DNA of 64,000 nt from Kalaharituber pfeilii (Eukaryota; Ascomycota; Pezizomycetes; Pezizales; Pezizaceae). Of the stretch, positions 56,031 through 64,000 are shown piece after piece (the first letter of the stretch is position 1; every line of letters begins with the position of its first letter). The stretch is taken from assembly GCA_015179045.1 (NCBI GenBank), contig WHUZ01000012.1, positions 558,001 through 622,000 of the forward strand. Direction: 5' to 3'. The translations under genes and the position numbers were made by a program. Below the pieces are notes generated by a model. That model was not told where the DNA came from, did no database searches, and worked only from the letters and a program-made list of their open reading frames with translations.

Positions 56031-57281
56031 ATGGTACTCAAGAAGAATGGTATGCCAGCTATTTGCCACAGGTGTAAGAGTATCCTCATTGGACCTGATT
56101 CGAATGTCTGCACAAGCTGCTCAGTTCGCTATTGTTCGCTTTGCAATGGTGGGGTCTATATTATAGACCCTACGACCAAGGTTGAGGCTAAGAAATGCAG
56201 CAGTTGCGGAGATTCATCAGATGAGGAGACTGCGGATACTAGAACTAGCCAGAAGCCCTTCCTGAGAACCAACCGCCACAAGCATGCTGAAAGCAAACGC
56301 CATGCTGAAGACCTACTTTTGAAAAAACACCAAGCTGAAACTGGAAGTGAGAATCAAGTGCATCCTTCAACAGCACCGAGGAGTTCTAATAAGCAGGACG
56401 GGGCTCCTGTCCAGCCTAAAAAACTCAGTAGAGGAGTTGCTCGTGCTTTCGTCACACGAAAGAAGCCAACAAATATCGATGTTGAGTACTCGAGTGATGA
56501 CGCCGCGGTCCATGACCCTGATGATGACCTAGAGTTTTGGGAAGGGACAGAAGATGAGGAACAAGTCATTAAACCAAAGAAGAAGAACGTGGCGAAAAGG
56601 AAACGGGCATCCAGTCCATTCAATGTTCGTTTTAGCGGACAGAAGCAGGGTCCTGCCCAACCGGTGAAACCTGTTACCGAACCGATATCGATATACACCG
56701 AAAGGGTGCCCAAATCCATATTCATTGAAACTGAGGAATCTAGAAAAACAAAGCAGCGTGTGGAGAGGTATCATGACGGAGCCACAAAGAGAAAAGTGGG
56801 TAACACGGAAAGCTTGAGCAAGCTAGGACATCCATTACATGTCAAAAATTCCGAGTCATTAAACAGAATTCAAAAGATCTCTGTTCCTATAAAGCATTCT
56901 AGGGATCGTAAGGAGTCTAGGAATGTCTGCAAAAGGAACACACTTTGCGTACGCACCAGACCCTTCAACACCTCCAATCGGAGCACAATAGCCAAATGCA
57001 GTCCCAAGTCTAAGCTCATTCCTAACGCTCACTTTTCCGCCAAGGAGACTTTCATTGCCGTGGCTGCTGGGCCCAGGTTAACTCAAAGTACCAGGTCAAC
57101 CATGCGTACACTGGGTTGTAATATGTCTCCATGCAGCCAAGCCAAACCCACCTTAGAAATAAATTCTCATCCAAAGTCCCCGTTCATTGAGCCGAAAACT
57201 TCTGTTTATCAACAATGGCGCCTGCACCAGAGTCCAGCAATCGAAACTGAGAGTGGCCGTATGTATTACATTATAGACTAG
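56031..57281 (+). CDS. Unknown protein with N-terminal Cys cluster and basic disordered tail
   Basis: Single exon, 416 aa, start MVLKKNGMPAICHRCKSILI. Eight Cys in the first ~62 residues are arranged as CHRC, CTSC, CSLC, CSSC, suggesting one or two zinc ribbons. The rest is hydrophilic with an acidic patch (DDDLEFWEGTEDEEQ) followed by KPKKKNVAKRKRA, a strong nuclear localisation signal, then Lys/Ser/Thr-rich sequence. I do not recognise a family. A nuclear or chromatin role is only an inference from charge and signals. No intron is needed. Confidence 0.6.
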   Translation: MVLKKNGMPAICHRCKSILIGPDSNVCTSCSVRYCSLCNGGVYIIDPTTKVEAKKCSSCGDSSDEETADTRTSQKPFLRTNRHKHAESKRHAEDLLLKKHQAETGSENQVHPSTAPRSSNKQDGAPVQPKKLSRGVARAFVTRKKPTNIDVEYSSDDAAVHDPDDDLEFWEGTEDEEQVIKPKKKNVAKRKRASSPFNVRFSGQKQGPAQPVKPVTEPISIYTERVPKSIFIETEESRKTKQRVERYHDGATKRKVGNTESLSKLGHPLHVKNSESLNRIQKISVPIKHSRDRKESRNVCKRNTLCVRTRPFNTSNRSTIAKCSPKSKLIPNAHFSAKETFIAVAAGPRLTQSTRSTMRTLGCNMSPCSQAKPTLEINSHPKSPFIEPKTSVYQQWRLHQSPAIETESGRMYYIID

Positions 57282-58092
57282 TCGCCGTTCTAGGCTCGGT
57301 GCCTTTCTTGGGGCTTTATGCACAACGTCAAACTATATAACCCGCCCCACCAACAAATGTTGTTTTTAAAGCATCTTTGCTTTGGCGCTTCATTATTTAG
57401 CTCTATTTTGGCTACTGGATACGGCACGAGGGATCTGAGTTTGAACGTTGTTGGGCCATGGACATGGAGTAGGGCGCTAGATTTCTTTCCGAATTTATTT
57501 CCAAGATAGTGCCTTTCATTTAAAAGGTTATTGCTGTATTGAGTTTCGGAGGTATTTTGCTTGATTTGGATTCTTGTCTCTGGGTCTTTCTCGGGTCTCA
57601 TTCATTGTTGAATCGTAGGGCAGAAAAGCAACGATCGAGTCATAAGTTGTCAATAATTGCAAGGATTCGGTACCATTGGTCTTTTGTATTCGACAGATAT
57701 TTTCAATTAGCAAACCTGCAATACAACTTCTCGTGCACCTTTCAGCATGTAAAGTGAATTGATGACTGTACGGTTCAGAGAATTAGGTGTAAAAGAAAAT
57801 AGATTAGTTGAGATTTTCAAGTGAATGCAGTTGCTTCGGATTGTTGATTCAAAAAAGAGTTTGCGGCTGTTTGATTATTTGGGGCTTGTACGGAAGATGG
57901 AAGAAATTGTCTGGTGAAATCGTTTCACGGAAGGAAATGTAGAAGGATCGGTGCCAAAGTCGTTTCCATCCCAAATCTTTCTTCCATCCAGATTCCAAAC
58001 TTTGTAGAAATGCGTTTTTTGTTTTTTTTTCGTGTACCTGCACACCAATATTGCCCCGCTCCGCAATGTTCAAGATCCTGACAACTCTCTTG
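57282..58092. other. Convergent 3' region to PGA2
   Basis: About 800 bp without a supportable gene or repeat. Confidence 0.4.
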
Positions 58093-58461
58093 CTACTCCT
58101 TGTCCAAATATTCGGCAATCTCTTCATCGCTTTCTTCTTCTGCCCTCTTCATTTCTTGCTCTTCAAGCATCTTTTTCAGAAGCTTCTTCTCCCCCCTTAT
58201 TCTCCTTCTCGCCTTAGCACCCCAGCTCATATCTTCGCCGTCGCTTTCATCGTCATCAATCGCAGTGGATCTTGCAGCGCCACCTACAGCGGCAGGTGAG
58301 TCTTCTTCGGTGGTATCAACGGGGCGTGCGTGATCTTGTTCTTGAAACATTTGCGAAAATTTGAGGATATATGGTCGGAAGAGGAGGTAACCACCAACGA
58401 CCATAATGAGTCTCAAAATCTCGTACACGTTCAATGTTCGTCCGAGGAAGGTGACCTCCAT
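58093..58461 (-). CDS. PGA2: PGA2, ER membrane protein for cargo processing
   Basis: Yeast Pga2 is an essential ER protein needed for maturation of Gas1 and Pho8. This one is a single exon of 122 aa, start MEVTFLGRTLNVYEILRLIM. A single membrane span (RLIMVVGGYLLFRPYILKF) near the N-terminus is followed by MFQEQ, an acidic stretch, the family signature DMSWGAKARRRIRGEKKLLKK and a charged helix ending DEEIAEYLDKE. Divergent from MHF1; 299 bp separate the two ATGs. Confidence 0.85.
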   Translation of the reverse strand: MEVTFLGRTLNVYEILRLIMVVGGYLLFRPYILKFSQMFQEQDHARPVDTTEEDSPAAVGGAARSTAIDDDESDGEDMSWGAKARRRIRGEKKLLKKMLEEQEMKRAEEESDEEIAEYLDKE

Positions 58462-58760
58462 AGTGGTAATAAGCAGTCGGCGGTATGTTGAAAAGTTTTG
58501 TATATGATAATAAAGTTTTTCGGTTGTCGGCTGGCTTCTAGGGGATGGTGCAAGATAAAAGCTTGGGTGTGGGTTGTGCTTCTATGAATGTGAAACGGCA
58601 GTGAAATGGCTGCAATGTTATGGATGTCGCTAAGCTTTCTAGCCAAGAACAGCCTTAAACCTAAATCATCATTGTAGCAACCTGTGGCACTAAAGGAACG
58701 CGTTATTTCTGATATTCGGGCGTATCCTTCAACTCACCAATCAGCACAGCAATCTGTACC
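58462..58760. promoter_or_regulatory. Shared promoter of PGA2 and MHF1
   Basis: 299 bp between two divergent ATGs, so the two genes must share it. No TATA box is apparent. Confidence 0.5.
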
Positions 58761-59298
58761 ATGGGTGAACCTGACGAAGACCTAAGAGAAGTAAAAATTG
58801 TGATTCTGAATTTTACCAGTACCATCAATGCTCATTAGGTATTCAGCGGCTCAAAGCTGCCTTGTGGCACACCATAGGAAAAATTGTGGACGAAGAGGCG
58901 CTTGAACTGGATGTCGTTGCCAACCAGGCGTTCATAGCTGCATTGACGGAGATGGTATGGACGCAGTTAGGTTCGTATTCCCTATAAAGTACTCAATTTT
59001 CGTATAGATACTATTAATTCGCAAAAGCGATCGACTGACTCTGTCCCTGAACACAGAAAACGTCACCAGAGATTTAGAATCCTTTGCCAAGTTTGTCCAA
59101 CCCCAATTTAATTTTGCACTCGCTACTAATGTGTTGATTTGCTGATGGCTGAATAGACATGCAGGTCGAAGCACGATCGTAACAGATGATGTCCTACTCC
59201 TTGTTCGTCGGAATGAAGAATTGGTGATTTTGATGAAGGATTTCATCGAGAAGGAGAAAGAGAAGAGAGGTGCCGAGGTTTCAGGGAAGAGAAAATAG
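58761..59298 (+). CDS. MHF1: MHF1 / CENP-S histone-fold protein
   Basis: Histone-fold partner of MHF2/CENP-X; the pair binds DNA, stimulates the FANCM/Mph1 helicase and joins the CENP-T-S-X kinetochore complex. Exons: 58761-58790, 58847-58970, 59057-59090, 59157-59298; 109 aa. The fold reads RLKAALWHTIGKIVDEE, then ANQAFIAALTEMVWTQL, ENVTRDLESFAKHAGRSTI and TDDVLLLVRRNEEL, a close fit to CENP-S. Splice choices are forced by phase: the acceptor ATTCAG at 58846 (not the nearer ATTAG) and the tiny 34-nt exon 3. The tail is short and basic. Confidence 0.92.
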
Positions 59299-60580
59299 CC
59301 TTGGTGATGGTGATGAAGTCCCATGATGAGAGAAGTGAAGAAGGAATTTGGGCTACTCGTAATATTTATACCTTTTTACTATCCATCAAGGGCCATGCCA
59401 AAGTGTTGGATTATCTGTGTTCCATGGACATCTCGAAAGTTCTGAGAGTCGGTCATTTGGCTTAGAGCACTTCAGCACCTAATGTTCATTTTCCTTTAAT
59501 GGAGATTCGCATTATGAATGGTAGTATGGTGCATGAATGGAAAAGTTCAATGGTTTGCTAGTAGCATCTTGAATATGGTTTCCGAACAAAGCATCATCAA
59601 TAGTCGATTCAAAAGTGTCATGCAATTAACCTGATTAATTCCCGACTGAGCTAAATTACTCTTGTTTACTCCGTACGTTCTGGTCCCTGTCAGTTTTCAT
59701 TTTGCATGTCTCTCTCAACAAGTACTTGTATGTGCTCTCTATAATGTCTATTGAGCATGAGTAGCTTGAAGTTTTCGCATTTAATTCGCCCATTGCCAGA
59801 CACGCACTATGCTGAGGCGCAGAGTTTCATTCAATGACACACAGACTTCCTATAGCTAGCCTCGTGACCACTGAATACCATTTCCCCGCAAAACCAAAAG
59901 CCTTCACTATCAATAGAGTTTTCTTATGTTGTTGATTATATATGTCTCGTGTTCAGTATTCCAAATCTCCGCTACTTAATTTACATCCATAGGCAGTACT
60001 GTATACCCCTGCTTTTGTGCCGAGCTTCTATGTTGGTATCTTCTTATGAAAGCTTCGTTGCATAACCCCCCCCCCCCCGGGCTTCCAATAGTTACTGCAA
60101 CTTGAAACCCTGCATTTGCACATGGAGTACCATGAGTATACAACCTCTCCTGTTCTTGTGTTCATCCTCTTTCCGATGCCGGAAGCGTTTTGTGAAGTGC
60201 TTCGTAATCTTTATCAGGAATACTGCTACTTATGATCAAATGCACATCGATATCGCTCTATCGGTATTATTGCCTGAGCCACACTACTATATGATATCGC
60301 GTACATACACCTGCCGTATTGCCTTTGAACATCTTTCGCCTTCCACTAAACAGCTCCATATGGCATGTTGTTCGTTATGAGTTAGCTGCATGCGAACTCT
60401 CAGATTAACCTCTTCAACTCAATCTCCATTGGAAAAACGATCACTCAAGCTAGATCAATAGAAGTTGAGCTGGCAATGGATGAGCCATACGCGCGTGGCC
60501 TCAAGTGACACTAGATCAGGTCTCGGAATCAGACAAATACTGACACCGCTAGATCAACCAGACAATCGGGAGATAGTTGC
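59299..60580. other. Gene-free interval
   Basis: No supportable gene. A 13-nt C-run lies at 60066-60078. Confidence 0.4.
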
Positions 60581-61405
60581 CTAAAAAAACGATGACTGTG
60601 TGACAGGTCCCTCCGTGCATGCACCTTCGCTTCTACTCCCAGACTCCTCCATAGACTTATGGAAGCTCTGCTGCCACAGGTTCCAGAACTGATCATTTGT
60701 GGTTCCGGGCCTGATAGGGGTCCTTGGCCGAGCCTCCTCTGGCGGCCATAGGGCTCTCTGTCTAATTAACGGTGGTCCATCTGGGCCTGGACTTCCTTTA
60801 GAAGGTCCTTCCTCGTCTGACTCGACACTTGGAACTTGATATTCGTTCACCTTGAGCTGTAAAATGCGTTCAGGTTGGTTTCGTGATGCACAAATCACCA
60901 CTGTTGTCCCATAATGTTTGCTCAAGAAGGCGAGGTCCTGTTGCCGTTGATTCATATTCATCCTCATGATGAAGTAAAATCTCATCTCATCACCTTGCCA
61001 TGCGCTGACATTTTCCCAGGTTACAAGTTTGAGGAAGTTGTCATATGAGGTATTAGGCTGGCTGTATGCCACCTTCCATAGACCAGCATCGTAGTCTTGG
61101 TGCAAGACAACAAGAAAAAACTTAATGTGGAGGCGATATCCACTTTTTGTTGATTCAATTTTCCATGCTCGATACTGGGGTGACCGCTCGAAAACTTCAA
61201 CTGGAAATATCAGCGTAAGTTTTGCTGGTCGGAAAACATCCGTGTGTGTCGTTTCCGGTGGTGAAACTGGTGAAGATGATATGTCAGCATCGACCTCACT
61301 TGTTTGATGCCCATATTGTAGTCTTATGCCAATTTTGGGTATTTGTATACCTGACTTCAGCGAAGGCTCTATCAAAACAGTTGCCTCCTCTTCCGTTGAG
61401 GACAT
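60581..61405 (-). CDS. Hypothetical protein, orphan
   Basis: Single-exon ORF of 274 aa, start MSSTEEEATVLIEPSLKSGI. The middle (about 60-170) looks folded, with alternating hydrophobic residues and aromatic content (RLHIKFFLVVLHQDYDAGLW, DEMRFYFIMRMNMNQRQQD). The C-terminus is Pro/Ser-rich and disordered. No signal peptide or membrane span is present. I do not recognise any family. Length and composition support a real gene; its surroundings are gene-poor. Confidence 0.55.
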   Translation of the reverse strand: MSSTEEEATVLIEPSLKSGIQIPKIGIRLQYGHQTSEVDADISSSPVSPPETTHTDVFRPAKLTLIFPVEVFERSPQYRAWKIESTKSGYRLHIKFFLVVLHQDYDAGLWKVAYSQPNTSYDNFLKLVTWENVSAWQGDEMRFYFIMRMNMNQRQQDLAFLSKHYGTTVVICASRNQPERILQLKVNEYQVPSVESDEEGPSKGSPGPDGPPLIRQRALWPPEEARPRTPIRPGTTNDQFWNLWQQSFHKSMEESGSRSEGACTEGPVTQSSFF

Positions 61406-62744
61406 TGGAGAAGGAATAGCTCTGAATTTAAGATCACTCGTATTTAGGATAGTATGTCAGAGCTTGTAGGTCTCCTTATGTTTACCACTCCGGAAAAATG
61501 AGAGGGGCGTGCGATAAATATAAGCACTACGAAAATTTCTACAATATGCTGACCTGCGGCCGTACGATTGAAGGGTATCAGCTTTAAATTCGCTCAGACA
61601 GTATTACCATTGCGTTCGAAGTAGAGTGGACAACTGCTTCAATTTCTTTCAGAGACACACTGATCAGTTTTGTGAAACATCATTCGGGAATCCGAGAAAA
61701 TCGAAGATTATATGTGGCCACGTCAACTTGGTACCCAAATATGCTTGATCTCAACGAACAGCAGGTGCAGTCATGGCGCCAATGGTTGGTTCACCCGATA
61801 TAATCAAGCTATACCGTCATTCATAAGGCGTGAGCTGATATTTATCTCTCTAGGATAGGATTCCCAGCGTTCCGAAGTCATATGCGGCTGGAATTGAAGA
61901 GGAACCTTACAAAAGAGTTCATCTGAGGTGTGCTACCATTACGACAATAGTTTCCGGCTTTTATATGCATGCATCGATATGATTCGTCCAGGGGAGAGAC
62001 TAAATATAGTCTTCTGCTCCATTTACATACAATGTTAGTTCGGAGGTGAACCTTATGATATGAGCAGTTACATTAACTTCTTGATTTGGCTGGAAAACAT
62101 TGAAGCAAGAGCATAATTAACCGTGTCTGTACCAGTGGTCACTGTTTATGGGCATCGTCTACACGCACAGGAATCAGGCGGGCAATTGCAGGTCGTGAGA
62201 CCAGGCGACATGCATATCATTTCCAGACTCAGAAACTTTATACTAGCATTACTGAACCTACCTATTAGTCTCGTAACCAGCCTATGATACCTATGTCAGT
62301 CTTGTTCTCGTGCGCAGACTCTTGTCGGTCTCGGGATTAACTGCAGCTGATGCAAGCATGATTCGGTACTATGGCGGCAAGCACAATGTTTTATTGCACG
62401 TAGAAACGTCCGAAGCGTTTCACAGTTGTTCATATACGATACCAGGGACATCCCATAAGATTGAAGGCACTTGGTGCGCTATATACAAGCAAGGTGCCAA
62501 TTATGAATATTTTCACTTTCTACTTCAGAAACCCTTCACTCAGTACCTGTCTTTTTCAGGTACGCCCCCTCATTTTGACAGCTTACAAGGTTAGGCCAAA
62601 TGCCTGAAGTCATCCAGTATAGTCAATAGTCCAGCCAGTTGGTTAATGGGAAAGGACGGGGCCCGACTAGGAATTCAGAGAACGGCCCGAATTTTCCTGT
62701 CCGAGCACTGGCTGAACTAGGCCACCTGTAGGCTATAGTCCGTG
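61406..62744. other. Gene-poor interval
   Basis: Short frames exist (for example at 62340-62594 encoding RYYGGKHNVLLHVETSE) but no intact gene can be supported. The RYYGGK frame lacks a convincing start and may be a relic. Confidence 0.3.
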
Positions 62745-62840
62745 TGGTGAAGGCCGTGTAAACTCATGCAGGAGAGAGGTGCCTCTTGTGGCAGTAGCAT
62801 GGGAGACCACCCAAAAGGGAAGTGCTGGGAAGTAGGTTGT
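62745..62840 (+). repeat. 5S rRNA-like relic
   Basis: GCAGTAGCATGGGAGACCAC followed by GGGAAGTGCTGGG resembles the 3' half of 5S rRNA (AGTA..GGATGGGAGACC..CC, GGGAA..GGTGCTG), including the internal C-box. The 5' half is not recognisable. Either a 5S pseudogene or a 5S-derived SINE. Confidence 0.35.
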
Positions 62841-64000
62841 GGTGGAAGGTCCTTTGAGGACGAGCGGTGATTCTGACCTTCTTTTCTCCTGGGATATACT
62901 TCAGAACAATAGAGCGTTGCTCCGCCTCGTGCCCCCTGCCTCGTGCCCCCTCCTCCTTTGCATACCATGATAACCGTGGAGGGGCTCAGTACCAGCCCCG
63001 TTACAGTCCGCCTCGGCCGCCCGCAGCCTGCCACTCCAACCTTGTAGGTGAATGCGAGAAAAGCTGAGAGTAACTCCAGCAATATGAACCGGCTCTTTGG
63101 AAGCATACTGACAAACAGCTCATCATGCCATTGTAGAAGCTTCCCAGCTGACCTGTCTGTAACAAGCCTTTGTGTGGCTAGGTGACCCCGAGCGGCCCAA
63201 TGATCATGCATTCAGTCTTCACTACGCAAGAGCTGGAGAGGGGCCGTAAATATCATCTCAATTTTGTAGTGTCCTAATTTGGTAAGCAGGTATCACTGTA
63301 GCTATTTAGGCAAGTTGAGTTACAGCAGGTCACGTGACAACGATGCAATACAGAATATTGAAAATGTTGCGTGATAGCGCCAGTGGACGTGGACATATTG
63401 AGCACGATACATGGACAACGATATATGGGCATATTGAACATATTGTGCCAGCAAAATCAGTGGCCCGGCATAGGCCTAGCTACCAAATGGCGGCTTTGCT
63501 TCCTATCAGCATGTTCATATGGCTTATTGCTTACCAAGTAATCGCATATGCATCATCAATTTTGTTATCGCTGAAATAGGGAATGAAATTCGTTAAAGAA
63601 TTTCGAGTTTTGATGCCCCATGCTAAAAAGACGCTGTAGTCTCATAGATACTAGATGATTCTAACTGCACAGGTAATCCCAATGCTTAGCATTAACGTCC
63701 TTTCAAACCAATTGGAGTTTGGTTTCTCATGATAATTTGACATTTGTGGGAATGTCCTTGATTTTTTACTAAGAGATTTATGATCAACTACTGGTATAGT
63801 ATATAGAAGCTAGGAATTCATTTTTGTGATGAACGATGAGCGTTAATTAACATTTAATATCTATGGCTACATCATTGACTTTCTTTTTAGGGTAATTTTG
63901 TTGCGCTATATTGATTATGAAATAATATAGCCGCTATTGATAGGCGGCCTAGGCGGTCGAGTCACGACACGCCCGCCCGGCCCGTTCCCCACTGTGAGGG
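62841..64000. other. Gene-free end of window
   Basis: No supportable gene. The last ~50 bases turn GC-rich (CGGCCTAGGCGGTCGAG), possibly the start of something outside the window. Confidence 0.35.

Noticed and set aside
63950..64000. Telomere or rDNA border at the right end
   Set aside because: No TTAGGG-type repeat and no rRNA sequence; only a short GC-rich end.

Overview
The window is nuclear DNA of a filamentous ascomycete (Pezizomycotina). The reasons are short spliceosomal introns (mostly 45-110 nt, GT..AG, CTAAC/CTGAC-like branch sites), fungus-restricted genes (DASH subunit SPC19, BIG1, PGA2, a fused fungal chromate transporter), a COP9 signalosome subunit, and long intergenic spaces holding many small DNA transposon derivatives. 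A Pezizomycetes-like origin (truffles, morels and relatives) is my guess from the repeat-rich, moderate-GC landscape; the sequence does not prove it.

Layout. 1-5.1 kb is a transposon graveyard: a Myb/SANT-like ORF, an acidic transposase-like N-terminus split by a 382-bp inverted-repeat element, a probable solo LTR and degenerate repeats. 5.1-6.8 kb is the histone acetyltransferase GCN5. 6.9-14.9 kb is again repeat-rich (SINE-like copy, 84-bp foldback MITE, two ~740-bp TA-flanked MITEs) with one small secreted-protein gene. 14.9-30.5 kb holds PAN1 (+), BIG1 (-), a YML020W-like hydrolase-fold protein (-), a Cys-rich protein (+) and UTP4 (+). 32-40 kb holds SPC19 (+), a chromate transporter (-), CSN4 (+), COA3 (-) and the Pol III subunit RPC25 (+). 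A 0.5-kb extremely AT-rich island follows at 40.6-41.1 kb. 41.4-53.3 kb is gene-dense: FMP25-like RCC1 protein (-), COG3 (+), DBP8 (-), TFC6-like TFIIIC subunit (+) and mitochondrial ribosomal protein mL40 (+). 53.3-64 kb is sparse: two adjacent MITEs, an unknown Cys-cluster protein, the PGA2 / MHF1 divergent pair, an orphan ORF and a 5S-rRNA-like relic.

The genes are housekeeping and do not form a pathway cluster. They cover chromatin (GCN5, MHF1), endocytosis and Golgi traffic (PAN1, COG3, PGA2), cell wall (BIG1), ribosome biogenesis (UTP4, DBP8), Pol III transcription (RPC25, TFC6), mitochondria (COA3, FMP25, mL40), kinetochore (SPC19) and protein turnover (CSN4). Many sit as divergent pairs sharing a promoter region.

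The most notable observations are: at least six families of TA-flanked inverted-repeat elements; an 84-bp perfect foldback element whose two copies differ only by transitions; three apparent lesions in conserved genes (1-nt shifts at G-runs in UTP4 and FMP25, an in-frame TAG in COG3), which may be assembly errors; a spliced 3' exon of BIG1 that a simple ORF call misses; and the AT island. I did not find a convincing new defence or biosynthetic system. All exon boundaries were read by eye from splice signals, phase and family resemblance.
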